The position numbers and the translations under genes are program-made. From JBHIFB01 sp046760905 (GTDB lineage: Bacteria > Gemmatimonadota > CAZMKB01), in assembly GCA_046760905.1 (NCBI GenBank), contig JBHIFB010000039.1, positions 1-24,890 on the forward strand: a stretch of DNA of 24,890 nucleotides, written 5' to 3'. Numbering within the stretch: the first letter of the stretch is position 1; the number at the start of each line of letters is the position of its first letter. The notes under the pieces were generated by a model. The model saw only the letters and a program-made list of their open reading frames with translations. It did not search any database and was not told where the DNA came from. Positions 15,106 to 23,726 of this stretch are shown here, piece after piece.

Positions 15106-16860
15106 TCATGACCCCCTGGCCATTTGCTCGCGCAGCTTGCGGGTCTCATCCTCTTTAAGCTTCATCGTCTCAGGATCGATCACCACGCCGTACTGCTTTT
15201 CAGCGGCTTCCAGTGATATCAGGCCGTCTCTGACTTCCTCGAGGACCCGCCTTGCCGGTCGCTCGATTGGCGGGCCGAACCCGCCGCCCCCTCCGGCCTC
15301 CTGTATATATAACGTTCCCTGCGGCACACCATTGACCAGATCCTTGCTCGTCGCCCTGTAGACTGTTCCGTCGGGCCGATGGAGTTCGATCTTGTTGAGC
15401 GTTCCAGGCCCACCGCCGAAGAGCCCGAAGGCCGGTTCGACGTCGCCGTCGCCGAAAACGACGATCTGCGTATTCTCGCCTCCCACGCGATAGCGGGTTT
15501 CGACTCCCAATCCCCCGCGAAAACGACCTGGGCCGGCAGAGTCTGTTAAAAACTCGTGTTTTTCCAGCAGATGAGGCGTCTGTTGTTCGAACATCTCGTA
15601 ATCCTGGTCGAGCACCCCGCCCGAGGCATCTATCATGCCTATGTGATCGTACCCATCACAGTCGTTCGTGGCTCCTGAGCCACCCTTTAGGCCCATGAAT
15701 AGGATATCGACATAAGGAGAATCATGTCGCGTGTCCCGTCCCGTGGAGAGGGAGCAAAGGAGATTGTTCCAGCCGGCAGTCACCCTCTCTGGTATTACGG
15801 GGGCTAGGGCACGGATGATGGCATCCGCGTTAGGCGGACAAAGGTGGTTGCCGAAGGTCGTCGCCGCCGGGTAAGCCGCGTTCAGAATCGTTCCTTCGGG
15901 GATTATTATCTCGATCGGGTCAATCATTCCTTGATTGTGAGGTATCTCCGAGTTGACCAACTGTAAGAATGTGAGGATCGTGGCCGAAGCGCTGGAAGTG
16001 TAGGTACCGTTGACAAAGCCGTTCGTCTGAGGGTCGGTTTCGGAATAGTCGAACACGATGCGTTCATCCTCCACCTTTATCTTCACCCGGATCGTGTATC
16101 TGGAACCGGGAGTACGCCCATCGAAGTACACGGTGCTCTCACCCCTGTAAGTTCCATTGGGGATGTTTCGGATCTCCGCCTGCATCATGCGCCGGGTGGA
16201 ATCGAATAGGGCCTCCTTGTGGGCCTCGAAGCGTTCGAGTCCGTATTTCTCGACCAGGGCCTGCAGGCGGCGTTCGCCAACCGTGCAGCTGCCGATCTCG
16301 GCACGCATGTCCTCCTCGACTATGGGAAGACGGATGTTGGCGAATATCAGGTCCCATACATCGCGCCGCAGCTTACCGCGCTCGTAGACCTTGACCGCCG
16401 GTATGCGCAGCGCCTCCTGCCATACTTCTGTGGCATTTGGGTTGTAGCCGCCTCGCACGGCCCCACCGATGTCGGCCTGGTGCCCTTTGCAAGCGGCCCA
16501 GCCAACCAGCTCGTCCTGCACGAAGATGGGCTTAAAAGCGGCCACGTCGTTGTTCTGGTTGCCCAGCGTGAACACGTCGTTGTGGAAAAAGACGTCTCCC
16601 GGATAGACCTGACCCTCGAACCGCTTTGCTATGTGCCGGCAGACAGGGCTCAACGAGAAGCTCAGTATGGGCAGGTTCTCTGTTTGCTCGAGCATGCGCC
16701 CCTCGGCGTCGTATAAGCCGGTTACGAAATCGCAGGCTTCGCAGAGTATGGGCGAGCGGGTGGTCTTCTGCATGGCAAGGCTCATCTCGTCCGTGATAGC
16801 CTTGAGCGCCCTGCTGATTATGGATACCAGCACCTTGTCGATCTTCAACTGGCTTTTCAC
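15106..16860 (-). CDS. HyuB / hydantoinase-B-family subunit of an ATP-dependent amidohydrolase or carboxylase
   Basis: The 584-residue length is typical. Family marks are the N-terminal helix with SPILCEACDFVTGLYDAEGRM, GHQADIGG (His127, Asp130), WQEALRIPAVKVY, and a Gly-rich end (AGGGGGFGPP), followed by ERPARRVLEEVRDGLIS. The common NDPYxGGTHLPD segment is changed to NDVFTLGNQNND (94-105), losing the His and Pro while keeping the Asp. The gene starts with GTG at 16858-16860, overlapping the TGA of the A subunit (GTGA), with GGAGGAGAG upstream. Together with the A subunit it would couple ATP hydrolysis to opening of a cyclic amide or to carboxylation. Known members include N-methylhydantoinase, 5-oxoprolinase and acetone or acetophenone carboxylases. 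In this operon, oxindole-lactam opening is the best-fitting role (inference). Confidence 0.87.
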   Translation of the reverse strand: MKSQLKIDKVLVSIISRALKAITDEMSLAMQKTTRSPILCEACDFVTGLYDAEGRMLEQTENLPILSFSLSPVCRHIAKRFEGQVYPGDVFFHNDVFTLGNQNNDVAAFKPIFVQDELVGWAACKGHQADIGGAVRGGYNPNATEVWQEALRIPAVKVYERGKLRRDVWDLIFANIRLPIVEEDMRAEIGSCTVGERRLQALVEKYGLERFEAHKEALFDSTRRMMQAEIRNIPNGTYRGESTVYFDGRTPGSRYTIRVKIKVEDERIVFDYSETDPQTNGFVNGTYTSSASATILTFLQLVNSEIPHNQGMIDPIEIIIPEGTILNAAYPAATTFGNHLCPPNADAIIRALAPVIPERVTAGWNNLLCSLSTGRDTRHDSPYVDILFMGLKGGSGATNDCDGYDHIGMIDASGGVLDQDYEMFEQQTPHLLEKHEFLTDSAGPGRFRGGLGVETRYRVGGENTQIVVFGDGDVEPAFGLFGGGPGTLNKIELHRPDGTVYRATSKDLVNGVPQGTLYIQEAGGGGGFGPPIERPARRVLEEVRDGLISLEAAEKQYGVVIDPETMKLKEDETRKLREQMARGS

Positions 16861-17207
16861 GCCCTCTCTCCTCCCGACCTTTCGGACCGCACCACCACTG
16901 TGCTTCCAAGGCCGTCGATCCGTGCGGTATAGCTTGAGGTTATGAATATTGTAGTGTTTACCCGTTCAATCAGCGCGGGCCCCTCGATCAGATTCCCCGA
17001 CTGCAAGCGGTGACCGTCATAAACCGGTATCTCTGCGAAATCCTCCTGCTCGGGCACGAATGCTCGACGGCGTCCGCGAAGGGCCCCGCCCGGGTCAGAT
17101 CCGCCCCGGGCCAGTGTTTCCAGCTCCGGCTTTTCCGTGCGTCCCAATGAGCGGACTCTCACGTTTATCAGTTCAAGCCCCGTTCCCTCTTCAAGCAGGT
17201 CGTAGCC
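16857..17207 (-). pseudogene. C-terminal part of the HyuA-like subunit, cut off by an amber codon
   Basis: Directly after the TAG at 17208-17210 the same reading frame continues for 116 codons (GYDLLEEGTGLELINVRVRS...). It contains the standard HyuA C-terminal domain, with IPVYDGHRLQSGNLIEGPALIE, NTTIFITSSYTARID and VVVR, then TGA at 16857-16859. Joined to the first part it would make a 699-residue HyuA, the usual size for the family. A GTG at 17160-17162 could start a 101-codon fragment, but no ribosome binding site precedes it. Whether this part is made depends on suppression of the stop, on re-initiation, or on the stop being a sequencing error. Confidence 0.75.
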
Positions 17208-18956
17208 CTAGAGACGGTTGTGCTCGGCATGGAAGGCATTACAGAAGGATTCCACCTTGCCGGCCTCGATGTCCCGACGGGATACCGGCACCGTGACCTC
17301 GTGATACTGCTTGAGGTAACGGAGGTCGAGAAAAACGAGGTGGTCCCGCTCATTTCGGGACACTCCTTCACGGGCGAGCTGCTCTTCTCCCCGGGCGATC
17401 ATATCCCGCACGAGCTGGTTCAGCCGTTTTGTATCGAGTGATGAGAAAGGAGTCACGTAAGAGTGCACATAATCGTGCTGCAGGTCGCTCATCAACATGC
17501 CAACCGCACACAGGACCGAGGCGGAAGCGGGGATCACGACCTTCGGGATGTCGAGTTCATCCGCAATCATGCATGCATGTATCGGTCCTGCCCCTCCTGC
17601 CACAACCATGGGAAACTCCCGCGGGTCCAGCCCCCTCTTTATGGTTATCTCACGCACTCCGTGAGCCATGTTGGTATTGATGACTCGGTACATTCCCGCC
17701 GCCGCCTGGTCGACATCGACACCGAGAGGATGTGCGATGTACTCATCTACGGCCCTGAGTGCAAGCTTGGGATTCAGCTTGAGCTTTCCACCGGCGAAGG
17801 AAGCGGGATCGAGGTATCCAAGCAGCAGGTCTGCGTCCGTGCATGTCGGCAGCTTTCCTCCCAGACCGTAGCAGGCCGGCCCCGGTTCGGCTCCGGCTGA
17901 ATGAGGCCCCATCCTCAAGAGACCGCCGGCGTCAATCCAGCCGATACTGCCGCCTCCGGCCCCAATCGTAACGATGTCAAGCATAGGCATTGCGATGCGG
18001 AGACGGTCGATTTCTCCTTCGGTCTTGAGCGCCACCGAACCCTCTCTGACCAGGGATGCGTCGAAACTCGTGCCGCCCATGTCAACGACCAGACAGCTTC
18101 GCTCCCCCAATGGCTCTGTGAAACTCAGAGCCGCACGCGGTCCGGCTGCAGGGCCTGAAAGCAGTGTAGCCGCCGGGCGCTCCAGTATCAACTCCGGCAG
18201 CCCCACACCACCACCAGACTGCATGATCAGAAGGGCTCCCCCGAAGCCTATCTCGGTCAGTCTGTCTTCGAGATGACGCATATAGGCACTCAGCACCGGT
18301 CCTACGTATGCGTTGAGCACCGTAGTCGAAACCCGGTTGTAGAAACGAATCGCCGGGAGGACCTCGCTTGAGACGCTGAGATAGGCGTCGGGAAGTTCCG
18401 AACGTACGATCTCGGCCGCGGCCCTTTCGTGGGCGGTGTTCGCGAAGGAGTTCATGAAGCAGATGGAAACCGCCTTGACCCCCTCATCACGCATCAGCCG
18501 GCATGCTCGCCTCACATCGTCTTCATCGAGAGGCTCTATCTCCTCTCCGCTGTAATCGATTCGTCCGCGTACAGGTTGCCTGAGATAACGAGGAACCAGG
18601 GGAGCAACGTTCTGGTAGCGGTTGTTGTACTGTTCTTCGCGGATTCCCCGCCGCATCTCCAGCGCATCGCGCACACCGTTTGTGGTGATGAGCCCAACCC
18701 TGGCTCCGCCACGCGTCAGAACGGCGTTGGTGGTGACCGTGGTTCCGTGAACGATTGTGTCGATGCGAGGGGCAAGCTGTCCTATATCCATTCCGTTGCT
18801 TTCGGCTATTTTCTCGAGACCGTCGATCACACCGATCGAAGAGTCATGGGGTGTGGAGAGCACCTTGAAGGTCCCGACCTTCCCGGTGGAGGACCAGAGG
18901 AACAGATCTGTGAAAGTCCCCCCGACATCAATACCCACTTTGAATCGCTCCTCCAT
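17208..18956 (-). CDS. HyuA / hydantoinase-A-family ATP-binding subunit, ended early by TAG
   Basis: The first 582 residues carry the whole ASKHA ATPase core. Phosphate loop 1 is IDVGGTFTD (9-17), then come IVHGTTVTTNAV, the second phosphate loop VVDMGGTSFD (290-299), GAGGGSIGWID (332-342) and AGAEPGPACYG. The frame then reaches FHAEHNRL and stops at TAG, where the family usually has Tyr in 'H-x-x-x-YGY'; the next residues are GY. The ATG lies two bases after the iorB stop. This subunit binds ATP and activates the cyclic amide or ketone substrate for the B subunit. Without its C-terminal domain it may not work. Every neighbouring gene in the operon is intact, which makes a very recent mutation, a sequencing error or read-through more likely than old decay. 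Confidence 0.88.
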   Translation of the reverse strand: MEERFKVGIDVGGTFTDLFLWSSTGKVGTFKVLSTPHDSSIGVIDGLEKIAESNGMDIGQLAPRIDTIVHGTTVTTNAVLTRGGARVGLITTNGVRDALEMRRGIREEQYNNRYQNVAPLVPRYLRQPVRGRIDYSGEEIEPLDEDDVRRACRLMRDEGVKAVSICFMNSFANTAHERAAAEIVRSELPDAYLSVSSEVLPAIRFYNRVSTTVLNAYVGPVLSAYMRHLEDRLTEIGFGGALLIMQSGGGVGLPELILERPAATLLSGPAAGPRAALSFTEPLGERSCLVVDMGGTSFDASLVREGSVALKTEGEIDRLRIAMPMLDIVTIGAGGGSIGWIDAGGLLRMGPHSAGAEPGPACYGLGGKLPTCTDADLLLGYLDPASFAGGKLKLNPKLALRAVDEYIAHPLGVDVDQAAAGMYRVINTNMAHGVREITIKRGLDPREFPMVVAGGAGPIHACMIADELDIPKVVIPASASVLCAVGMLMSDLQHDYVHSYVTPFSSLDTKRLNQLVRDMIARGEEQLAREGVSRNERDHLVFLDLRYLKQYHEVTVPVSRRDIEAGKVESFCNAFHAEHNRL

Positions 18957-18958
18957 TC

Positions 18959-19597
18959 TCAGGTCTTCCCTGTTCTAGGCACTCTTAAATCCCCGGGTCC
19001 GGGTGCACGGTCCAGGACGCTGGAGCGGCCGGCTGTGAAGGCTTTTCTGTTGACCTCCAGGTAGCGAGGGCTTAAGCGACGCGCCACGGCCTGCCAGAGA
19101 GTCGAATCGTCTAAAGGAAGCCACCCCAGCCCCACGAGTGTCCCCAGCATGAAGATGTTGAGAGCCCGCTTCTCGCCGATCTTTTTCAAAGCACCGGGTC
19201 CATCGACCGGTATGACCTCCTTCGCCACCGCACGGATATCGGCGACGATCCTGTCTGTGGGTGGGTAAGGTTTTCTCTCCCGCACAAGATTCGGCAGCAC
19301 GAACCTCCCTCTATTCATGAGTACTCTCGTTCCGGGACCCATACGGTGGAGAGCCCGAAGCGTTTCGAGCGGTTCGAAGCCGACTACAATATCGGCAAGT
19401 GACAGGTAGGGGCTCCTGACTGGCCCGAACAGGACCGAGCACTCTACGCTACCTCCACGCTGAGACATGCCGTGCAGTTGGCCCACCACAACCCTCTGTC
19501 CGGCGGCGTGGGCTGCATCTCCCAGGATCTGTGCGGCGGTTAACAAGCCCTGTCCCCCCACCCCGACCAGTAGCATCGAAAGACGTTTATCAGTCAT
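18959..19597 (-). CDS. iorB: Indolepyruvate:ferredoxin oxidoreductase beta subunit
   Basis: The 212-residue protein is the gamma-type domain of 2-oxoacid:ferredoxin oxidoreductases. It opens with LVGVGGQGLLTAAQIL and has HGMSQRGGSVECSVLFG, both typical of IorB, followed by ADIVVGFEPLETLRAL and NIFMLGTLVGLGWLPL. The ATG at 19595-19597 is chosen; it overlaps the iorA stop by eight bases, and a TTG three codons earlier is less likely. It pairs with IorA to convert aryl-pyruvates (indolepyruvate, phenylpyruvate) and CoA to the aryl-acetyl-CoA, with reduction of ferredoxin. The enzyme is oxygen-sensitive, which points to an anaerobic host. Only the substrate class, not the exact acid, can be read from sequence. 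Confidence 0.92.
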   Translation of the reverse strand: MTDKRLSMLLVGVGGQGLLTAAQILGDAAHAAGQRVVVGQLHGMSQRGGSVECSVLFGPVRSPYLSLADIVVGFEPLETLRALHRMGPGTRVLMNRGRFVLPNLVRERKPYPPTDRIVADIRAVAKEVIPVDGPGALKKIGEKRALNIFMLGTLVGLGWLPLDDSTLWQAVARRLSPRYLEVNRKAFTAGRSSVLDRAPGPGDLRVPRTGKT

Positions 19598-22500
19598 TAT
19601 CCACAATCCGGATCGCCCCGCTGGGGCAGAATATGGCGCAAACCCCGCATCCCGTGCAAAGGAGGGGATCTATGATGACCCGGCCTTCTTCATCCTCCGA
19701 AATCGCTGGGCATCCGAAGAGTTCAATACAGGCCCTGCAATTTCCGCATCGACCGCACATCATACATCGTGCCGCTTCTTCACGCGCCTGTGCTTCGCTT
19801 ATTGTTTTAACGACCTCCTCAAAGCCCCTTGTCCTTGCCTCCGGCGGTAGATGGCCCGGGACTATCCGTTGTGCCCGGCACCAGCTCGGGACCGAAAGAG
19901 GTGTGGATAGTTCTCCCGAAGCAGATGCACGACGGGGAGGCGGTCTAAGGTCGGCCAGCGACCGGCCCCGCAGGGCAACGTCGATACCCCAAGCGGCACG
20001 GAGCCCGGCGGCCATCGCGTTTGTTACCGTCTGTTCGCCTTTCACGAGATCGCCCCCTGCGAAAATCCTGGGATGAGAGGTGCGCCCGGTCTCCGGGTCA
20101 ACCCTAATGTAACCGTCTGGGGTCTTCTCGAGAACGATACTTTCCGCTGATAAATCACGGAGGTCGGCTTTCTGGCCGATGGCCAGTATGACCTGATCTG
20201 CTTCGAGCTCGATCGTGGTACCTTCATTTTCATCTACGGGAACGAAGCTCACGCCTTTTTCCCGAATGCGGTCCGGCCTCAATCCCGTATGCAGTATGAT
20301 TCCCTCCGCCTGAGCGGCCAGGATCTCTCCCCGGATGGCCGGCATCTCATCGAAGTGTTCAAGGCAGGCCACACTTACCCTTTCAGCGCCCAGCCTGCGA
20401 ACGGTCCGCGATGCGTCGATTGCGGCGTTTCCCCCGCCCACAACGACCACCCTGCGTCCCGTATCGACATCAATACCATGGGCTACTTGTGCCAGATAGT
20501 CCATGGCAGTAACAACTGTTGGTAGGATCGCCCCGTCTGTCCCCGGCAGATCCAGAGACAGTGCACAGCCCGCACCAATGGCGAGGTAGATGGCATCGAA
20601 CTCACCTTCGATAAGTTCATGTAGATGAATGTCTCGCCCCAGACGGGTGTTACCCTTGAAAGTAATGCCGAGGCTTAGAATACGTTCTACATCCCGTTTT
20701 AACGCTTCAGGCGGCAGGCGATACGCGGGAATACCGTTAGCCAGGAGACCGCCGGGGCATTCGGCGGCATCGAACAGCGTTACGTCATATCCCCTGAGGC
20801 AGAGGTCGTGGGCGGCGGTAAGCCCCGATGGACCCGCCCCAATCACCGCCACCTTCATCCCGTTGTCCACCTCGCAGTTCGGACGGTAGGGCTCGCCTTC
20901 CCGGCCGGTGGCCCAGTCCACAACGAAGCGTTTCAGCGCATTTATTGCCACAGGCCCGTCCGCGTCCCGGCGAACGCAGGCCTCCTCGCATGGGGCATGA
21001 CACACCCGGCAGACGGTCTCGGGAAGCGGGGTGCGGCTCATGATGTGAGCGAAGGCTTCGGTATACTCGCCGGCGGCGATGTGTCCGGCATAACCCTGTA
21101 TGCAGAGCGAAAGCGGACATCTTTCGCCACAAGGCGCCGCTGCCGTGCCACAGGAATTTGCCCTCATTATCCGGCCACGGGAGAGCTGATGCTCGTAGCC
21201 CAGGGTCGTAACCTGCGTGCACCGAAGGCCGGCTTTCTCCTTTTCGCAAGCGCGACATAGGGATGAATCCACCTCGTAACACCTGGTTTCTATCGACGGA
21301 CCACTTTTTCGCGCCGAGTTGGCTGGACAGTCCTGCTCGATTATGACCACGCTCACGCCACGACCATCACGGGCACGGCGAAAGGCAGCGACAGTAGCCG
21401 CGGTGTCATACGGGTCCACCCTCTCAACCTGCTGGGCTCCCAGTGCACGCACGACATCTTCAATTGAGACGGGATGCCCGGGTACGTAGCCGGCGCATTC
21501 CTGGAAACCGGTCATGGCCGTCACCCTGTTATCCAGGATGACCGCGACCATGTTGACACCTTCCTTTATTGCATCCAAAAGCGGTGGTATTCCGGCGTGG
21601 AAGAATGTCGAGTCACCGAGGAATCCAACTGTGCGCTTCCCGGTCATGCGGCTCACACCGGCGGCCAGGGTGAAACCGGCTCCCATGCACAGCAGGGCAT
21701 CAGCGGTATCCAGCGGTGGACCGTAGCCGAGGGTGTAGCATCCGATATCATTGAAGTAGAGCTGATCCTCATCGAAGGCAAATCGTGCGGCGAGAAACGC
21801 CGCTCTGTGGGGGCAGCCCGGGCAGAGTGCTGGAGGTCGGGGATCAACGGATAGCGGCTTTCGCCTGTCATCTTCGGTCGGAGGCACGAGGCCGAGCCCT
21901 CTGTGCAGCGCCTTATATATGATCTCCGGCGTGTAATTAAAAGCCAATGGTAAGTGCCCGGTGTGCTTGCCGATTATCTCCGTTTTCAGATTGTTACGAA
22001 CACAGATAAGCTGTATCGCATCCTCCAGAAAAGGAGAAAGCTCCTCCACGACGAGCACTCGCTCCACCCCCTCGAGTCTTTCGATCAGCTCAGCTTCCGG
22101 GAGCGGATGGATTATGCCGATACTCCACAGGGCAACCTGATCGGTGAGGCCGTGTTCTTCCAGCAAGTCTGCGCAGACGGCTGCTGGAGCCCCGGCGGCC
22201 AGGATCACGAGCGGGCCGGATCCCTCACACCGGAAAAATCCCGAAGAGGCAACTATCTCACGGGCTCGCTCTATCCGATCCAAAAGCTCGAGACGCATGC
22301 GGCGGGCATTCGCCGGAATAGGGACGTATCGCTTGGGATTTCGTTCGAATCCTTTCACCCTGGGCTCAGCCAGAGGCCCGAACTCCACAGCGGCCCTGCT
22401 ATGACACACGTGTGTTGTGGCGCGTATGATCACTGGCAGACGGCTTCCCTCGGACAGCTCGAAGGCGAAGAGTGCCATGTCATGAGCTTCCTGTGGCGTG

Positions 22501-22958
22501 CTTGGATCGAGAATCGGTATATGAAGGAGCGGCCCTAGGAGGCGCTGGTCCTGCTCGTTGGGACTGGTACCGCAGCCGGGATCGCCAGCGCTCACTATCA
22601 CCATGCCTGCTTCGACCCCTATGTAAGGAATCGTCGAAAGCGGATCCCCAGCAACCATCAACCCCAGATGCTTCATCGCGCATATAGAGCGGGCGCCGGA
22701 GAGCGAGGCGGCGAAGGCCATCTCGAGTGCGACCTTCTCGTTCACAGAGTACTCGAAGACGATCCCCCTGGAAGCGGCGATACGAGAGAAGGTGTCGGTT
22801 ACTTCGGAGGAGGGCGTTCCTGGATATCCGCTTGCGAAGGCGACGCCCGCCTCCAGGGCGCCACGCACTATTGCTTCGTTGCCTAGAAGACATTCCGAGT
22901 GCATGCCGCTCTCAATCAGAAGCGGATCTTCGCGGTTGGCTTCTGGCTTCACATCCAT
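19590..22958 (-). CDS. iorA: Indolepyruvate:ferredoxin oxidoreductase alpha subunit with an inserted GltD-like FAD/NAD(P) module
   Basis: The protein is 1122 residues; ordinary IorA is around 600-650. Residues 24-370 are the pyrimidine-binding domain (GNEAIVRGALEAG, YPGTPSSEV, MKHLGLMVAGDPL). Residues 378-545 are the TPP domain with CPGCPHR, GDSTFFHAG (448-456) and LDN (475-477). A GltD/NfnB-type module follows: cysteine region 603-661 (C603, C610, C614, C619, C650, C653, C657, C661), FAD motif IGAGPSGL (706-713), NAD(P) motif GGGNAAID (841-848) and FAGGD (966-970). The tail carries ferredoxin-type Cys (C1065 to C1083 and C1101-x2-C-x2-C-x3-C1111), as in normal IorA. The module thus sits between the TPP domain and the ferredoxin tail. 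It could pass electrons between ferredoxin clusters and NAD(P). GGAG lies about seven bases before the ATG. First gene of the operon. Confidence 0.93.
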   Translation of the reverse strand: MDVKPEANREDPLLIESGMHSECLLGNEAIVRGALEAGVAFASGYPGTPSSEVTDTFSRIAASRGIVFEYSVNEKVALEMAFAASLSGARSICAMKHLGLMVAGDPLSTIPYIGVEAGMVIVSAGDPGCGTSPNEQDQRLLGPLLHIPILDPSTPQEAHDMALFAFELSEGSRLPVIIRATTHVCHSRAAVEFGPLAEPRVKGFERNPKRYVPIPANARRMRLELLDRIERAREIVASSGFFRCEGSGPLVILAAGAPAAVCADLLEEHGLTDQVALWSIGIIHPLPEAELIERLEGVERVLVVEELSPFLEDAIQLICVRNNLKTEIIGKHTGHLPLAFNYTPEIIYKALHRGLGLVPPTEDDRRKPLSVDPRPPALCPGCPHRAAFLAARFAFDEDQLYFNDIGCYTLGYGPPLDTADALLCMGAGFTLAAGVSRMTGKRTVGFLGDSTFFHAGIPPLLDAIKEGVNMVAVILDNRVTAMTGFQECAGYVPGHPVSIEDVVRALGAQQVERVDPYDTAATVAAFRRARDGRGVSVVIIEQDCPANSARKSGPSIETRCYEVDSSLCRACEKEKAGLRCTQVTTLGYEHQLSRGRIMRANSCGTAAAPCGERCPLSLCIQGYAGHIAAGEYTEAFAHIMSRTPLPETVCRVCHAPCEEACVRRDADGPVAINALKRFVVDWATGREGEPYRPNCEVDNGMKVAVIGAGPSGLTAAHDLCLRGYDVTLFDAAECPGGLLANGIPAYRLPPEALKRDVERILSLGITFKGNTRLGRDIHLHELIEGEFDAIYLAIGAGCALSLDLPGTDGAILPTVVTAMDYLAQVAHGIDVDTGRRVVVVGGGNAAIDASRTVRRLGAERVSVACLEHFDEMPAIRGEILAAQAEGIILHTGLRPDRIREKGVSFVPVDENEGTTIELEADQVILAIGQKADLRDLSAESIVLEKTPDGYIRVDPETGRTSHPRIFAGGDLVKGEQTVTNAMAAGLRAAWGIDVALRGRSLADLRPPPRRASASGELSTPLSVPSWCRAQRIVPGHLPPEARTRGFEEVVKTISEAQAREEAARCMMCGRCGNCRACIELFGCPAISEDEEGRVIIDPLLCTGCGVCAIFCPSGAIRIVDND

Positions 22959-23114
22959 TCAAACTCCGAAGTGTCCGTCAATGCTCGCTGAGAACGAAAG
23001 TCGAATCTTCCTTCTCGTTCAAGGAGGTGGATTGCAACCGAAAACGCCACGGGCAAAACAGGCCCTCTTCTGCGTAGCTTCAAGGGTTTCGAATCGGACC
23101 TGGGAAATTATAAA
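22959..23114 (-). promoter_or_regulatory. 5' leader of the iorA operon with a stem-loop (22992-23020)
   Basis: Between mocA and iorA lie 156 bases without a gene. On the minus strand GAACGA (23020-23015) can pair with TCGTTC (22997-22992), extended by AAG and CTT after one bulged G, enclosing a loop of about ten bases. There is no T run after it, so it is not an ordinary terminator. With a promoter at 23107-23135 it would be inside the leader RNA, about 40 bases before the iorA start. No known riboswitch consensus was recognised. Confidence 0.35.
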
Positions 23115-23135
23115 TTAACCCGCACAATTCTTCAA
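23107..23135 (-). promoter_or_regulatory. Sigma-70 promoter candidate for the iorA operon, overlapping the end of mocA
   Basis: On the minus strand TTGAAG (23135-23130) is separated by exactly 17 bases from a perfect TATAAT (23112-23107). The -35 lies in the last codons of the mocA-like gene and the start would be near 23100, giving a leader of about 140 bases before iorA. This would let the catabolic operon be expressed separately from, or in addition to, read-through from xdhC-mocA. Confidence 0.5.
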
Positions 23136-23726
23136 CAGTTCGGCAATCGATTCGAAATCGTCAAGCTGATCGATGTCGATAAAGTTTTTCTTGTTCCCGA
23201 TCGGTACGCGAATGATTTCCTGGCTGTAGTTTTCCAGGACCTTTGTCCCCTTCTCATCGTCATCTAACAGGAGAAAATCAGGGAAGACTCTCTCCGGCAA
23301 GATCCTCGGATGGTGGAGCTCACCGAGACACTGGGGAATAATGATTTTGTCTTTTTCTTCAAACACATCCATCAAACGATTTATTATATCCGGGGTGACC
23401 ATTGGCATATCCGCGAGTAGAACCATTGCGCCACGATATACGGTATCAAGAGAGCTTATACCCTTTTTCAGTGAGGACATCATTCCCCGCCGGTAGTCTT
23501 CGTTTATAATGATTTTTATCTTTTCAGTGTCGGTGAAGAGGCGCCTGATTCTCCCGCCAAGCTCCTCACTCCTGGCCCCTAGAACAACGTACACTTCAGG
23601 CAGAAGTGAATCGAGGCAATTTTTCAGGCTGTAGTAAACAAGTGGCCTGTCGCCTACCTCGAGGAGCAGTTTGTGCCTTTCAAATCGCAGGCTTTCACCG
23701 GCAGCCAGAAATATCCCGGCGATCAT
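23115..23726 (-). CDS. mocA: MocA/NTP-transferase-3 family protein, probable molybdenum-cofactor cytidylyltransferase
   Basis: The 203-residue protein has the nucleotidyltransferase start IFLAAGESLRFERHKLLLE (a variant of LAAGxSxRxGxxK with Glu-Arg-His before the Lys), then VYVVLGAR, RGMMSSLKKGI, LLADMPMVTPDIINRL with the metal-binding Asp, HHPRILP and the end motif FIDIDQLDDF. MocA attaches CMP to molybdopterin for xanthine-dehydrogenase-family enzymes, which matches the Mo hydroxylase at the far end of the cluster. The ATG overlaps the xdhC stop by one base (TAATG) and has GGAGG upstream. The gene pair is visibly richer in A and T than the operon that follows. A related sugar or other NTP transferase is possible but less likely in this setting. 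Confidence 0.82.
   Translation of the reverse strand: MIAGIFLAAGESLRFERHKLLLEVGDRPLVYYSLKNCLDSLLPEVYVVLGARSEELGGRIRRLFTDTEKIKIIINEDYRRGMMSSLKKGISSLDTVYRGAMVLLADMPMVTPDIINRLMDVFEEKDKIIIPQCLGELHHPRILPERVFPDFLLLDDDEKGTKVLENYSQEIIRVPIGNKKNFIDIDQLDDFESIAELLKNCAG

Noticed and set aside
17208..17210. Pyrrolysine at the HyuA TAG
   Set aside because: TAG ends the mutase and sulfatase-like genes in this window, HyuA enzymes do not use pyrrolysine, and a Tyr codon is one base away; kept only as a check.
23028..23118. Small plus-strand frame after AAGGAGG at 23021-23027
   Set aside because: It needs a TTG start, lies antisense to the iorA leader and mocA end, and its product shows no features.
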